Assembly: GCA_021108215.1 (NCBI GenBank)
Contig: JAIORK010000032.1
Span: 62,001 to 126,000 of the forward strand
DNA: 64,000 nucleotides
Direction of reading: 5' to 3'
Source of the DNA: a bacterium
GTDB taxonomy: Bacteria > Oederibacteriota > JAAXVQ01 > JAUVAV01
Position numbers and translations under genes: made by a program. This document shows, one piece after another, positions 34,663-44,065 of this stretch; position 1 is the first letter of the stretch, and each line of letters starts with the position of its first letter. The notes beneath the pieces were generated by a model. It made no database searches and was not told the DNA's origin. It was given only the letters and a program-made list of their open reading frames with translations.

Positions 34663-35550
34663 GTGGAACAGGATAAACTAAAAAAAGTCATCCAAAGTAT
34701 TAGTGACGTGCCAACCCTGCCCACGGTTGTTGCCCGGGTTATGCAAATATTGAATGATCCGTATTCATCCGCTTCAGATTTGACGGAAGTTGTATCAGTG
34801 GACCAGGCCATGACCTTTCGCATTTTGAAAATGGCCAACTCGGCATTCTATGGATTTCCTCGGGCGGTTTCGACGGTGACCGAGAGTGTTGTGCTGCTGG
34901 GATTTTCAACCGTACGAAATTTGATCCTAACCACCATGATGTATAATTTTGATCAGATTTGGAATGAAAAAACCAAAGTGAAGAAAAGTGATCAAAAAAT
35001 ATTCTTTAATCAGCGTCAGGAGTGGAAACATGCTGTGGCCACCGCGATTATGACGCGCGAACTGCTGGTCAGTCAGCAGCTTAAATCGCTGGAGCAAGTC
35101 GGTTTTTTGGCTGGGTTGATGCATGATGTGGGGAAGACGCTTTTTTATCATTACTTTCACGATGAGTACTACGCAGTATTAAAAAACGGGGTGGTTGAGG
35201 GGCGCGAACTTTGCCGTCGGGAAGAACGAAAAATGGGGGCGCATCACGGCCAAGTCGGGGCCTGGATCGTGGATCGCTGGAACCTGCCGGAGGAAATCGT
35301 CACGCCGATTGCATGTCATCATTTTCCGGAAGAGGCCAAGGAGCAGAAGGAATTGACCAATGTGCTCTATATTGCGAATCGTATGGCATGTGCGACACTG
35401 AAAGAGAACAGCCAGGAGGATATTCTGCATTCCGATGAAATTATCACACAATGGTGGAACCAATTGGGATTGGAGCAAAAACAGATTGAAAAGATGGAAG
35501 AGAAATTACGTCAGGAATTAGAGGAAATTGAAAGTTTTATGACAGTCTAA
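34663..35550 (+). CDS. HDOD domain protein
   Basis: This 295-aa protein has an HDOD domain (about residues 10-210): ISDVPTLPTVVARVMQILND, then MANSAFYGFPRAVSTVTESV and MHDVGKTLFYHYF. HDOD proteins are signalling or scaffold proteins related to HD phosphohydrolases but usually lack the full metal site. The start is a GTG behind GGGAG. A histidine kinase follows after 9 bp, as with the second HDOD gene at 61065. Confidence 0.88.
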   Translation: MEQDKLKKVIQSISDVPTLPTVVARVMQILNDPYSSASDLTEVVSVDQAMTFRILKMANSAFYGFPRAVSTVTESVVLLGFSTVRNLILTTMMYNFDQIWNEKTKVKKSDQKIFFNQRQEWKHAVATAIMTRELLVSQQLKSLEQVGFLAGLMHDVGKTLFYHYFHDEYYAVLKNGVVEGRELCRREERKMGAHHGQVGAWIVDRWNLPEEIVTPIACHHFPEEAKEQKELTNVLYIANRMACATLKENSQEDILHSDEIITQWWNQLGLEQKQIEKMEEKLRQELEEIESFMTV

Positions 35551-35559
35551 AGGAGCGGC

Positions 35560-37011
35560 ATGGCGGAAAAAAACTCCCGAAAAATTACTGGAAAAACCGG
35601 CGGCAGCAAGCCGCGCAGAAGCGGCCCGAAGAAAAAAACCGCCTTGATCAACCCGGCGGCAAAAAATCTCTTTCGGGACGAGGGGACGACTTCATCTTTT
35701 TCAGTGATCGATCCGGCGATGCAGACTGAATTAAATGAAGTGCGGAGTTATATGGAGATTCAGGAGAAGGTCAACCGCGGCTTGCGGGCGTTTATCAATG
35801 AGATGACGATTGTTTTTAGATTTATTGAGACGGTAAGTACGATTCACTCCTATGATAGGATTTTGCAGTTTTTAATGGATGTGCTAAAGGAACTATGCGG
35901 CTATGACAGCGCAAGTTTGTATTTGTACCAAGCCGGGGATACCCGCAGTGAATCACACAGTGTGCTTGACTATGCAGGGACGCTTATCGCACGCTACCGC
36001 CGTAAGCTGGATTTGGATGAGCGAATTTTTAACTGGGTTTTTCGTCAGGGGCATGCCGTGGTCGTGCCGGAGAGTTTTGTGCGGCCGGGACAAAAGGGCG
36101 GGGAAAAATGGTCTTTTATGATAGCGCCGCTTATGACCGCTTCGGAAAAATTAGGCAGAATCGAACTCTTTTTTAAACGGGAACAGGGGACTTTTACTCA
36201 GCAGACCTTCAGCATTCTCAATGTTTTAATCAAGCATGCCGCAGTGATCCTCGCCAATGAACGGGTCTACCTCAAAGAAAAGGCGACTGCTAAAAAATAT
36301 ATTGAGTTGGACATGCTTAAGCAGGATGTTGTAAACACCACTACCCATGAGATCAAGACACCGCTGACAATTATTCAGGCCTCGAGTATTTTATTGGAGC
36401 GAAACCAGGCGATACCCCCGGAGGAGCGCATACAGCTTTTAAAAAAAATATCCGGCCAGTGTGAAAGAATCAATCAGATTGTGGTGGAGTTGTTTGAGTC
36501 TTCGCAGATGGATGAGAGTAAACCGGTTATGAATCCGGAGGTGGTTGCGCTCAATGTGTTGACCCGGGAAATTATCCAGGATATACCCTATAATGCCGAA
36601 AAAATTGTTTTTCAGATACTCAGTGAGAAAAAGTTAGGTGCCATCTGGGCAGACCGCTCCCGGATTTACAAAGTGATACGAAATCTGGTTGAGAATGCGG
36701 TTAAATATTCGCCCCAGGGAGGCACTCTCACGATCAAAACCCGCCAGTCAAAAACGCATGTGTTTTGGGAAATCCAGGACCAGGGGGTGGGCATTTCCCC
36801 GGAAGATCAGGAAAAAGTTTTTGAAAAGTTTTATCGGGCAGGTGCCAGCACAACCCGGTCAGTACGCGGTATGGGATTTGGGCTCTATCTGGCTAAAAAA
36901 AATGTGGAACTTAATCAAGGAAGTATTACGTTAAAGAGCCAGTTGGGAAAAGGGTCGCTTTTCAGTCTTCAATTTCCCCGGTATATTGAAAAAGAAAAAA
37001 ATCACACCTGA
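35560..37011 (+). CDS. GAF-domain sensor histidine kinase
   Basis: This 483-aa cytoplasmic kinase has a basic N-terminal tail (1-40), a GAF domain (about 85-240), a HisKA domain with the phospho-acceptor in TTHEIKTPLTIIQASS, and a HATPase domain with RNLVENAVKYSP, IQDQGVGISPED and GFGLYLAKKNVELNQG. All catalytic boxes look intact. There is no membrane segment, so it senses an internal signal. It is one of two candidates for the kinase of the sigma-54 activator at 57221. Confidence 0.92.
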   Translation: MAEKNSRKITGKTGGSKPRRSGPKKKTALINPAAKNLFRDEGTTSSFSVIDPAMQTELNEVRSYMEIQEKVNRGLRAFINEMTIVFRFIETVSTIHSYDRILQFLMDVLKELCGYDSASLYLYQAGDTRSESHSVLDYAGTLIARYRRKLDLDERIFNWVFRQGHAVVVPESFVRPGQKGGEKWSFMIAPLMTASEKLGRIELFFKREQGTFTQQTFSILNVLIKHAAVILANERVYLKEKATAKKYIELDMLKQDVVNTTTHEIKTPLTIIQASSILLERNQAIPPEERIQLLKKISGQCERINQIVVELFESSQMDESKPVMNPEVVALNVLTREIIQDIPYNAEKIVFQILSEKKLGAIWADRSRIYKVIRNLVENAVKYSPQGGTLTIKTRQSKTHVFWEIQDQGVGISPEDQEKVFEKFYRAGASTTRSVRGMGFGLYLAKKNVELNQGSITLKSQLGKGSLFSLQFPRYIEKEKNHT

Positions 37012-37064
37012 GTATTTCAAAAATTCTATTATTGAAAATTTAAATTGAGTCTTCAATATACAAA

Positions 37065-37118
37065 GGAATCCCCGTGCACTTGTCCGGCGTAACTTGTCCG
37101 GCGCATGCCGGATGCCGG
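37065..37118 (+). repeat. 54-bp repeat, copy 1
   Basis: The stretch starting GGAATCCCCGTGCACTTG and ending CATGCCGGATGCCGG recurs at 63121-63174 with two mismatches. It contains overlapping GCCGG/CCGGC hairpins. Apart from this, the region 37012-37394 holds the promoter and activator sites listed below and no gene. Confidence 0.9.
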
Positions 37119-37132
37119 CACGATAAGCAATG

Positions 37133-37174
37133 AATTCCATAGTTGGGTCAGTCGTGCTATGGAATGATTTCCAT
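37133..37174 (+). promoter_or_regulatory. Candidate activator sites (UAS) for sigma-54 promoter 2
   Basis: ATGGAA-TGAT-TTCCAT (37159-37174) is a perfect palindrome centred 151.5 bp before the C of the -12 GC, the same distance as at promoter 1. An AATTCCAT half-site at 37133 lies 26 bp upstream of it, exactly as at promoter 3. Confidence 0.68.
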
Positions 37175-37302
37175 AATGAGGATAAAAGCATGATTCTTAA
37201 GTTCCAGATGATTATTTGGAAAAGGCGGGGAGAGAATAATGCTTTGAAACCAATGATTTTTTAAGGATGAAAAATCCTGACAAACAGTAAGAATTAAGAA
37301 AA

Positions 37303-37320
37303 TTGGCACGTATGTTGCTT
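37303..37320 (+). promoter_or_regulatory. Sigma-54 promoter 2 (flagellar block B)
   Basis: TTGGCACG-N4-TTGCTT is an essentially perfect sigma-54 promoter, with GG and GC 10 nt apart. Transcription would start near 37330, 65 nt before the first gene. Confidence 0.88.
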
Positions 37321-37394
37321 TATTCCTTATACACGATCGCACGTTCTCAATTGATAAGCCGGAGCGGAGTAGGTTATACAGATAAGGAGACACA

Positions 37395-37856
37395 ATGTCA
37401 CAGACAGACGCACCCCATCAGGATGTATTGGCGGAAACGCTTCACTGCGTCGGCGAAATAATCGAGCATGCGGAGAAGCTGATTGCTTTAGAAAATCAAT
37501 GGAAGAACGAGCAACCGGTCCTGCAGACTGAAAAACTCAACACCTATGTAGAAGCCAAAAAAGAGTTGTTCGCTCAGATGACAACGCTCTTTGAAAGCGG
37601 ACAATGGCAGCATGCCATTAAAACGGTTATGCAAAATACCGCCCATCCCATGAACCAAAAAATTGTCGAACAGAAACTGGTTATGACAAAACGTTTTCAG
37701 GAGGCCATGCGTTTGCATGATCAGGCGTTAACCGGCATCAAGCGGCACTATGCTGCGGCGGGTACAGGTTTGGAAGATATTCAGAAAACAAAACAGTATC
37801 TTTCCACGCACCGGGCCATGCGTCATTCAAATCAGCGCATCGATATTTCCCAATAA
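37395..37856 (+). CDS. FlgN-like helical protein upstream of flgB
   Basis: This 153-aa protein is predicted to be nearly all helix (ETLHCVGEIIEHAEKLIALE, then KLNTYVEAKKELFAQMTTL) with no membrane segment. It resembles FlgN-type export chaperones in length and pattern but has no decisive motif. As the first gene behind a sigma-54 promoter and 10 bp before flgB, a flagellar role is likely. It may serve a different export client from the FlgN at 25710. Confidence 0.5.
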   Translation: MSQTDAPHQDVLAETLHCVGEIIEHAEKLIALENQWKNEQPVLQTEKLNTYVEAKKELFAQMTTLFESGQWQHAIKTVMQNTAHPMNQKIVEQKLVMTKRFQEAMRLHDQALTGIKRHYAAAGTGLEDIQKTKQYLSTHRAMRHSNQRIDISQ

Positions 37857-37866
37857 GGAGCAAGCA

Positions 37867-38265
37867 ATGCCGATAGATTTCAGCAGTCAATGGCTTCAAC
37901 AATTGAACCGGGTGATGGATTTGCTTACGGTTCAGCAAAAGACCATTGCCCAAAATGTTGCCAATACCAATACGCCTGGTTATATCCGGCATACGGTCGA
38001 TTTTTCTGCGGAGCTAGAACGGATTATGGAAAGTGAATCCGGGGTGTTGCAAAAATCATCGCAACCGCAGTCCATCGCAACCGCAGAAAACAAAATGGAA
38101 ATTATTGAGGACACCACGCAACCGGCCCGTGCTGATGGCAACAATGTTGCATTGGAAAAAGAAATGGTGGATTTGGCGCAGGTTTCGCAACTCTACAATA
38201 TGATGACCCGGATTGCATCCAAGGATATTAAATCCATGCGCTATGTTATTTCAGGAGGACGCTAA
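37867..38265 (+). CDS. flgB: Proximal rod protein FlgB
   Basis: This 132-aa protein has the FlgB pattern: LLTVQQKTIAQNVANTNTPG near the N-terminus and EKEMVDLAQVSQLYNMMTRI at the C-terminus. I chose the ATG at 37867 behind AAGGAG. It forms the first rod layer with FlgC and FliE, encoded next. Confidence 0.92.
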   Translation: MPIDFSSQWLQQLNRVMDLLTVQQKTIAQNVANTNTPGYIRHTVDFSAELERIMESESGVLQKSSQPQSIATAENKMEIIEDTTQPARADGNNVALEKEMVDLAQVSQLYNMMTRIASKDIKSMRYVISGGR

Positions 38266-38267
38266 TA

Positions 38268-38666
38268 ATGAATATTTTTCCTGAGTTAATGATCAGTGCT
38301 TCCGGTTTAACTGCTGAGCGCGCACGGATGGAAGTGATTTCCCGCAACATTGCCAACGTTAATACAACTCAGACCGCTGAGGGGGGTGTTTTTAAACGGC
38401 AATTGCTGGAAGTCATGGCTGCCGGGGAGACGGAACTCGGACTTCACGGGGTTGAGGTGATGGGGATTGTTGAGGATACGGCTCCCCCCAAGATGATTTA
38501 TGATCCTAAACATCCGGATGCGGATGAAGACGGTTACCGGGCCAAGCCCAATATTGACATTATGATGGAAATGGTGGATATGCTCAGTGCCAGTCGGGCG
38601 TATGAAGCTAATGTGACGCTATTACAAAGTGCAAAAGAAATGGTCCGCCAGGCATTGACCATTTAA
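38268..38666 (+). CDS. flgC: Proximal rod protein FlgC
   Basis: This 132-aa protein has LMISASGLTAERARMEVISR, then NIANVNTTQTAEGGVFKRQL, and the C-terminal MMEMVDMLSASRAYEANVTL helix, all typical of FlgC. It starts 2 bp after the flgB stop, with AGGAGG inside flgB. Confidence 0.94.
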   Translation: MNIFPELMISASGLTAERARMEVISRNIANVNTTQTAEGGVFKRQLLEVMAAGETELGLHGVEVMGIVEDTAPPKMIYDPKHPDADEDGYRAKPNIDIMMEMVDMLSASRAYEANVTLLQSAKEMVRQALTI

Positions 38667-38685
38667 TCAGACCAAGGAGGCCGGT

Positions 38686-38985
38686 ATGAATATTGAAGGT
38701 GTTCATCTGCTTAACACGTTGCCCGTAGCTTGGCAGGAAACCACCGGGGTACAAAATCTCCAGGGAGAATCCTTTCAGCAGGTCATGCTGGACAGTATTC
38801 AGACGATCAATGAAGATCAGGCGGAAGTGAAAGACAATATCAAGTTGTTTTTAAAAGGCGAAGGACCGGCATTGCATGAAATTATGCTCCGGGCGGAAGA
38901 GGCAAAACTTTCACTCGAATTTGCAGTTCAGGTAAGAAATAAAGTGATGGACGCCTACAACGAAATTATGCGCATGCAAATGTAA
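38686..38985 (+). CDS. fliE: Hook-basal body protein FliE
   Basis: This 99-aa protein fits FliE by size, by position between flgC and fliF, and by its C-terminal half (ALHEIMLRAEEAKLSLEFAV, then QVRNKVMDAYNEIMRMQM). FliE connects the MS ring to the rod. Confidence 0.93.
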   Translation: MNIEGVHLLNTLPVAWQETTGVQNLQGESFQQVMLDSIQTINEDQAEVKDNIKLFLKGEGPALHEIMLRAEEAKLSLEFAVQVRNKVMDAYNEIMRMQM

Positions 38986-39015
38986 GGGTGGGTTAATTCT
39001 TGAGGAGGAGGGCAC

Positions 39016-40521
39016 ATGGCAAATCCGGCGCAGCAGGCCTTTGAACAGATAGCACAGTGGTGGGAAAAACTCAACATTAATCAGAAAATGATAGCGCTCT
39101 TAACCGGAAGTGCCATGGTTTTAATGCTGGGCGGATTGATCTACTTTGGGGCGCGCCCGGATTATGCCGTTCTGTTTACGGATATGTCCGCGCAAGACGC
39201 CAATGCCGTGGTAGAGCACCTTCAGGAGAAAAATGTTGCCTACCGGATTGGGGCCGGGGGTAATCAGATTGAGGTGGCATCCGACAAGGTGTATGCGATG
39301 CGTCTTGAACTGGCCGGCAAGGGATTGCCCCGCGGCGATGGGGTGGGATTTGAGATTTTTGATAAAATGTCGCTGGGTGTCACTGACGAGGTCCAGCAGA
39401 TCAACTATTTACGGGCCATGCAAAATGAATTGGAACGCACCATTGATTCACTTAATGCGGTGGAAAAATCACGCGTGCATTTGGTTATTCCCAAAGATGA
39501 CCTCTGGTTCGGTGAAACGTTCACGCCTTCAGCCTCTGTGATGCTGAAATTAGGAAGTCCGGGAGCACTTTCACCCAAAACCGTGGCGAGCATTCGTCAT
39601 TTACTGGCAAGCGCGGTACAGGGTTTGGCTCCGGAGCGGGTAACCATTATTGATACGATGGGCAAAGCACTCAGCAGCGGTAGTGAAAGCGGTTCCGGCG
39701 TGGGTATCAGCCAACAGCAGATTGATTACAAAAATAAGGTTGAAAAGGACCTGAAAGAAAAGGCCGAGAGTCTGCTATTTGAAATTCTTGGGCCCGGCAA
39801 GGCAGCGGTCCGGATTTTTGCCGAGGTGGACTTTGACCAAATTATCAAGGAACGTGAGTACTATGAACCGGTGGTAGGTGGAAAGGGATTGCTTCGTTCG
39901 GAACAGCAGCAATCTATCTCACCGGCGGGCGGCAAAGCGACACCGGGCGGCGTGGCGGGCACCGCATCCAATCTCAAGGGTTACCCTCCCAGCGGCAGAG
40001 TGGCAAACAGCGGGAGTAAGAAAAATGAGAGTGTTCGCAACTACGAAATGAACCGGACCGTGGAGCGCATCACCACGGCGACCGGGACCATTACCAGACT
40101 TTCGGTGGGGATATTTATTGACGGCGACGCCGAGAGTCCGCAATTGGAATCAATCCAGTCGGTGATCTCTAAAACGCTGGGAATTAATCCTGTGCGAGGT
40201 GATCAGATTGAAGTGAAATCCATTGCATTTAACCGCATGGACGTTGAATCTCAAAAGCAAATTTTGGAAAAATCCGATAAGCAACAATTCATCATGACGA
40301 TCGCGACCAAGTGGGTGCCGCGGGCACTGTTGGTGCTGCTCGCGCTGGGGATTTTGGTCACCAGCATCCGGTCTTTAAATCGGCATACGGAAAAGTTGCT
40401 TGCGGGTCGGGAGCAGGAGAAAGAAAAAGAGGCCCAGGGAATTACGCCGGAAAATATACTGTCGCTGATTAAACAAAATCCTTCGGAATCGGGCCAGATT
40501 TTAAAACACTGGCTGTCATGA
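39016..40521 (+). CDS. fliF: MS-ring protein FliF
   Basis: This 501-aa inner-membrane protein has an N-terminal membrane helix (about 24-44), the ring-building motifs ARPDYAVLFTDMSAQDANAV and IDSLNAVEKSRVHLVIP, and a second helix (about 435-455). The C-terminal tail (LIKQNPSESGQILKHWL) binds FliG. It is slightly shorter than the usual 530-560 aa. The ATG has GAGGAGG upstream. Confidence 0.95.
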   Translation: MANPAQQAFEQIAQWWEKLNINQKMIALLTGSAMVLMLGGLIYFGARPDYAVLFTDMSAQDANAVVEHLQEKNVAYRIGAGGNQIEVASDKVYAMRLELAGKGLPRGDGVGFEIFDKMSLGVTDEVQQINYLRAMQNELERTIDSLNAVEKSRVHLVIPKDDLWFGETFTPSASVMLKLGSPGALSPKTVASIRHLLASAVQGLAPERVTIIDTMGKALSSGSESGSGVGISQQQIDYKNKVEKDLKEKAESLLFEILGPGKAAVRIFAEVDFDQIIKEREYYEPVVGGKGLLRSEQQQSISPAGGKATPGGVAGTASNLKGYPPSGRVANSGSKKNESVRNYEMNRTVERITTATGTITRLSVGIFIDGDAESPQLESIQSVISKTLGINPVRGDQIEVKSIAFNRMDVESQKQILEKSDKQQFIMTIATKWVPRALLVLLALGILVTSIRSLNRHTEKLLAGREQEKEKEAQGITPENILSLIKQNPSESGQILKHWLS

Positions 40522-40606
40522 GCTGTTTGTTTGGGTCACTGTCACGTCTGTCATCGCCGGGGTTGCCGCGCGGGTGATGGAGTAAGTATGCCAGGGGAGG
40601 AAAGCA

Positions 40607-41632
40607 ATGCCGGTCAAAGAAGAAGATCAAAAAGTAAAACACCGGAAAGTTGCGGTATTGCTCTCCTTGGTTGGACGAGAGGTGGCGCAGGAAATTTTAA
40701 AGCAGTTTCAGGTTCGGGATATTGAGATGATCGGGGAAGAAATGGCAAAAGTCAAAGAGATCAGCCGGGAGGAGCAGGACCGTGTTTTGCTTGAGTTTTT
40801 AAATTCCCTTCAGCAGAAAAATTTACCGACCAAGATTGATCTTGATTATATTGAACAGATTTTTACACCCTCACTGGAACCGGAACGCGCACAGCGGCTT
40901 ATGAAAAAATTTCAGAGTCCTCAGCAGATTGTGCCCTTTGAAGAACTAAGTGACCATGAGCCGGACCGGATTATTGAGGCTATGGCAGGGGAGCATCCGC
41001 AAACCATCGCCCTGGTGGTTGCCAGCCTTCCCAGCGAACTTTCGGCTAAAGTTATTAAGCGCCTTCCGGAAAAGGTGCAGCATGAAGTGGCACGCCGGAT
41101 TGCGGTATTGGATAAAACCGCCCCGGATATTGAAACCGTGCGTGATATCGAGAAGCGGCTGAGTACGCGGATCAAGCAAAAATCTGAAAAACCCGAGATG
41201 ACGAAGATGGGTGGTGTACAGAGCACGGCGGATATTTTTAATCTGATGGACAAAGAAGTTGTCCACGGCATTATGGAGAGTCTTGAAACCGCCAATGAAG
41301 AACTGGCTGCTCAGATAAAGATGAAAATGGTCCGCTTCGAAGATCTTAACAAACTGGATGACATGGAAATACAACGGATACTCAAAGAGGTTGAGACCCA
41401 GGATTTAGCGTTGGCCTGTATTCGATTGGAAAAAGCTGTGGAAGAAAAAATATTTACCAACATGTCGACACGTGGTGCCGAGATGCTCAAAGATGATATT
41501 GAAGTGATGCAAAATGTTAAAGCGGATGCGATCAAAGCAGCCCGCCTGAAAATTGCTGAAGTCATGCGCCGGCTGGATGAGGAAGGCACAATTGTTTTGA
41601 ACAAGCAAAGCCTGGAGGAAGAAGTTGAGTAA
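40607..41632 (+). CDS. fliG: Motor switch protein FliG
   Basis: This 341-aa protein has the three FliG domains: an N-terminal FliF-binding part (KVAVLLSLVGREVAQEILKQ), a middle domain with EHPQTIALVVASLPSELSAK, and a C-terminal torque domain (MDKEVVHGIMESLETANEEL ... FTNMSTRGAEMLKDDIEVM). It is a rotor component that contacts MotA. The gene overlaps the fliH-fliI fusion by 8 bp. Confidence 0.96.
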   Translation: MPVKEEDQKVKHRKVAVLLSLVGREVAQEILKQFQVRDIEMIGEEMAKVKEISREEQDRVLLEFLNSLQQKNLPTKIDLDYIEQIFTPSLEPERAQRLMKKFQSPQQIVPFEELSDHEPDRIIEAMAGEHPQTIALVVASLPSELSAKVIKRLPEKVQHEVARRIAVLDKTAPDIETVRDIEKRLSTRIKQKSEKPEMTKMGGVQSTADIFNLMDKEVVHGIMESLETANEELAAQIKMKMVRFEDLNKLDDMEIQRILKEVETQDLALACIRLEKAVEEKIFTNMSTRGAEMLKDDIEVMQNVKADAIKAARLKIAEVMRRLDEEGTIVLNKQSLEEEVE

Positions 41633-43589
41633 AGTCATTAAATCACCCAAACTCAGCGGGCGGGAATGTTTTATCGCCGTTAACTGTGATCCCGCCTTCG
41701 GCAATGGTTTGGCAAAAATTCAGGAAAAAGACAATCAGTCTTTGCCGCAACTGGAGAATCGAATGGCGGTACAGGCGCGGACTCAGCAAGAGGCGGAGAC
41801 GCAAGCGTTTACCAAGGGAAAGCAGGCGGGACAGCTGGCCGCGCAGCAGCAGCATGAAAAAAATAATCAGGTCATGCAGTCTTTGCTCCAGGGAATCGAT
41901 GACGAAGTTGAATCGTTTTTCAGACGGATGGAGATCCGGGTGAATGAAGTTGTGATGGCCATGGTAAAAAAAATTGTCGGAACACTTAGTAAAATTGAGC
42001 CGGAATTGATCCAACAAAGTGTTCGCAAGGTTCTTTCTCAGCATACGGAGTTGGGTGATATCCTGACACTGCATTTGCATCCGGAAGATTATCAGCGCAT
42101 GGCGCCGGATGAAAGCGTGGCCCCTAAAAATTTAAAAATGGTCCGGGATTCGACGGTACAAAGAGGCGGATGTATGCTGGAGACCAAGTATGGATTGATT
42201 GATGCACGCCTGGAAACCCAACTTGAGGAACTTGAGCAGACCCTGACCGCACAGGTGGCCATGCAAAGTCCGCCCTCGCAAATCATCGATCGTGTAACGC
42301 AGACTGCGGATGTGCGTACCGAAGGATGGGTTATTAATATTGTCGGGACGGTGATTGAATCAAAAGGCCCCAATGTTACAGTTGGCGAGCAGTGTGAAAT
42401 CAGCGACACCAAACGCAGGAAAACGATCCGGGCGGAAGTCATCGGCTTTAAGGATAATCGTGTTTTATTGATGCCATTGGAGGATGCTCAGGGAATTGGG
42501 CCGGGGAACCGGGTGATTGGCAAAGGGAGACGGTTTGCAGTCCATGCCGGTGAAGGGCTGCTCGGGAGAGTACTCAATGGACTGGGAGAACCGATTGACG
42601 GTCTCGGAGCCATTGTGGGCGGCGATCCGGTGGAGATTCACGCCCGCCCGAGTAATCCGATGCAGCGTCAGACAATTGATTCACCATTGTATACCGGGGT
42701 GCGGGCAATTGACGGGATACTGACTTGCGCCAAAGGCGGGCGTATGGGTATTTTTGCCGGTTCAGGTGTCGGCAAAAGTGTTTTGCTTGGCATGATGGCC
42801 CGCAATACAGAAGCGGATATCAATGTTATTGCATTGATCGGAGAGCGGGGCCGTGAAGTGCGGGAGTTTGTTGAACGGGATTTGGGTGAGGAAGGGCTGA
42901 AACGGTCGGTTGTGATTGCCGTCACATCGGATGAATCACCTGTTTTGCGGATTCATGGTGCACAGTTGGCAGCCAGCATTGCCGAACACTTTGCACGGCA
43001 GGGTAAGCATGTTATGTTCATGATGGATTCGGTGACCCGCTTTGCCATGGCGCATCGCGAGATTGGCCTGGCCATCGGGGAACCGCCCACGACCAAAGGC
43101 TATACCCCATCCACCTTCGCAGCACTTCCCAAACTCTTAGAGCGGTCCGGGATTTTTAATGAACAGGGCAGCATCACCGGCTTTTATACAGTACTGGTGG
43201 AAGGCAATGATATGGATGAGCCGGTGGCTGATCATGTGCGCAGTATTTTGGACGGGCATATGGTCCTTTCCCGTTCGCTTTTTAGTCAAAATCATTTTCC
43301 GGCCATCGATATTCTGCCCAGTATCAGCCGTTTAAGCAAGCAGGTTTGTATTCCGGAAAATACCCGGAAGGCGGGTGTGCTGCGGGACAACCTGGCAACG
43401 TATCAAGAAGCCCAGGATTTGGTGAATATTGGTGCGTATGTCAAAGGCAGCAATAAAAAAATAGATACAGCACTGCGTGTGATTGATGATATTAAGGTTT
43501 TTTTAAAACAGGGGATGGATGAGAAGACAGAGCATGACGCCATGTGGAAGCAAATGGCGATGATTGCCGATAAAGTAGGCAAAGAATGA
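41625..43589 (+). CDS. fliI: FliH-FliI fusion: export ATPase with its regulator
   Basis: This is one uninterrupted 654-aa frame. Residues about 1-215 are FliH-like: a charged coiled stretch with Gln-rich repeats (about 30-90), then FFRRMEIRVNEVVMAMVKKI and HLHPEDYQRM with a GLIDARLETQLEELE end. From about 220 on it is a full FliI: GWVINIVGTVIESKGPNVTV, the Walker A GSGVGKS near 380, the RDLGEEGLKRSVVIAVTSDE region, and SRLSKQVC. The start is TTG behind GGAGG. These are normally two proteins forming a FliH2-FliI complex. An in-frame ATG at 42261 with a weak AGGTGG could allow separate FliI. Confidence 0.93.
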   Translation: MSKVIKSPKLSGRECFIAVNCDPAFGNGLAKIQEKDNQSLPQLENRMAVQARTQQEAETQAFTKGKQAGQLAAQQQHEKNNQVMQSLLQGIDDEVESFFRRMEIRVNEVVMAMVKKIVGTLSKIEPELIQQSVRKVLSQHTELGDILTLHLHPEDYQRMAPDESVAPKNLKMVRDSTVQRGGCMLETKYGLIDARLETQLEELEQTLTAQVAMQSPPSQIIDRVTQTADVRTEGWVINIVGTVIESKGPNVTVGEQCEISDTKRRKTIRAEVIGFKDNRVLLMPLEDAQGIGPGNRVIGKGRRFAVHAGEGLLGRVLNGLGEPIDGLGAIVGGDPVEIHARPSNPMQRQTIDSPLYTGVRAIDGILTCAKGGRMGIFAGSGVGKSVLLGMMARNTEADINVIALIGERGREVREFVERDLGEEGLKRSVVIAVTSDESPVLRIHGAQLAASIAEHFARQGKHVMFMMDSVTRFAMAHREIGLAIGEPPTTKGYTPSTFAALPKLLERSGIFNEQGSITGFYTVLVEGNDMDEPVADHVRSILDGHMVLSRSLFSQNHFPAIDILPSISRLSKQVCIPENTRKAGVLRDNLATYQEAQDLVNIGAYVKGSNKKIDTALRVIDDIKVFLKQGMDEKTEHDAMWKQMAMIADKVGKE

Positions 43590-43604
43590 GGAGGGGTGTT
43601 TGAT

Positions 43605-44045
43605 ATGCAGCCATTTCAGTTTGGATTGGCAACATTGCTGCGCATTCGATGCAAGATGGAAGAAAGGGCCAAAAATGAATTTAATGACCAACAGCGCCGC
43701 GTTTTGGAACAAACCAAGCTGCTGGAGCAATTGATGGAAGATCGAAAAACCGCTGAGGTCAAGGCCAAAGCTGCCGGCCGGGAAACAGTTGATCTTGCAC
43801 TGGAAAAAAATTGCGCAGAGTATATCCAGACGTTGCGGTATCGCATTGAGGCGGCGCAATTGAGGTTGAATCAATTGTCTGAAGCACTGGAGCAATTGCG
43901 CGATAACTATATTCAAGCGCAGCAAGCCGTGAAAATATTGGAAAAACTGAAGGAACACCGGTATAGCGACTATCTTAAAGAAGCGCGTCGCCAGGAACAA
44001 AATTTTTTAGATGAGGTTGCCATCAGTCACTTTAAGTCAGCCTAA
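43605..44045 (+). CDS. fliJ: Flagellar export protein FliJ
   Basis: This 146-aa protein begins MQPFQFGLATLLRIRCKMEE and is a long antiparallel coiled coil throughout, as in FliJ, the central stalk of the export ATPase. The ATG at 43605 is 8 bp from GGAGGGG; a GTG at 43596 in frame is too close to it. It lies directly after fliI, as usual. Confidence 0.88.
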   Translation: MQPFQFGLATLLRIRCKMEERAKNEFNDQQRRVLEQTKLLEQLMEDRKTAEVKAKAAGRETVDLALEKNCAEYIQTLRYRIEAAQLRLNQLSEALEQLRDNYIQAQQAVKILEKLKEHRYSDYLKEARRQEQNFLDEVAISHFKSA

Positions 44046-44065
44046 GGTTTTTAAGGAGGCAAAAA

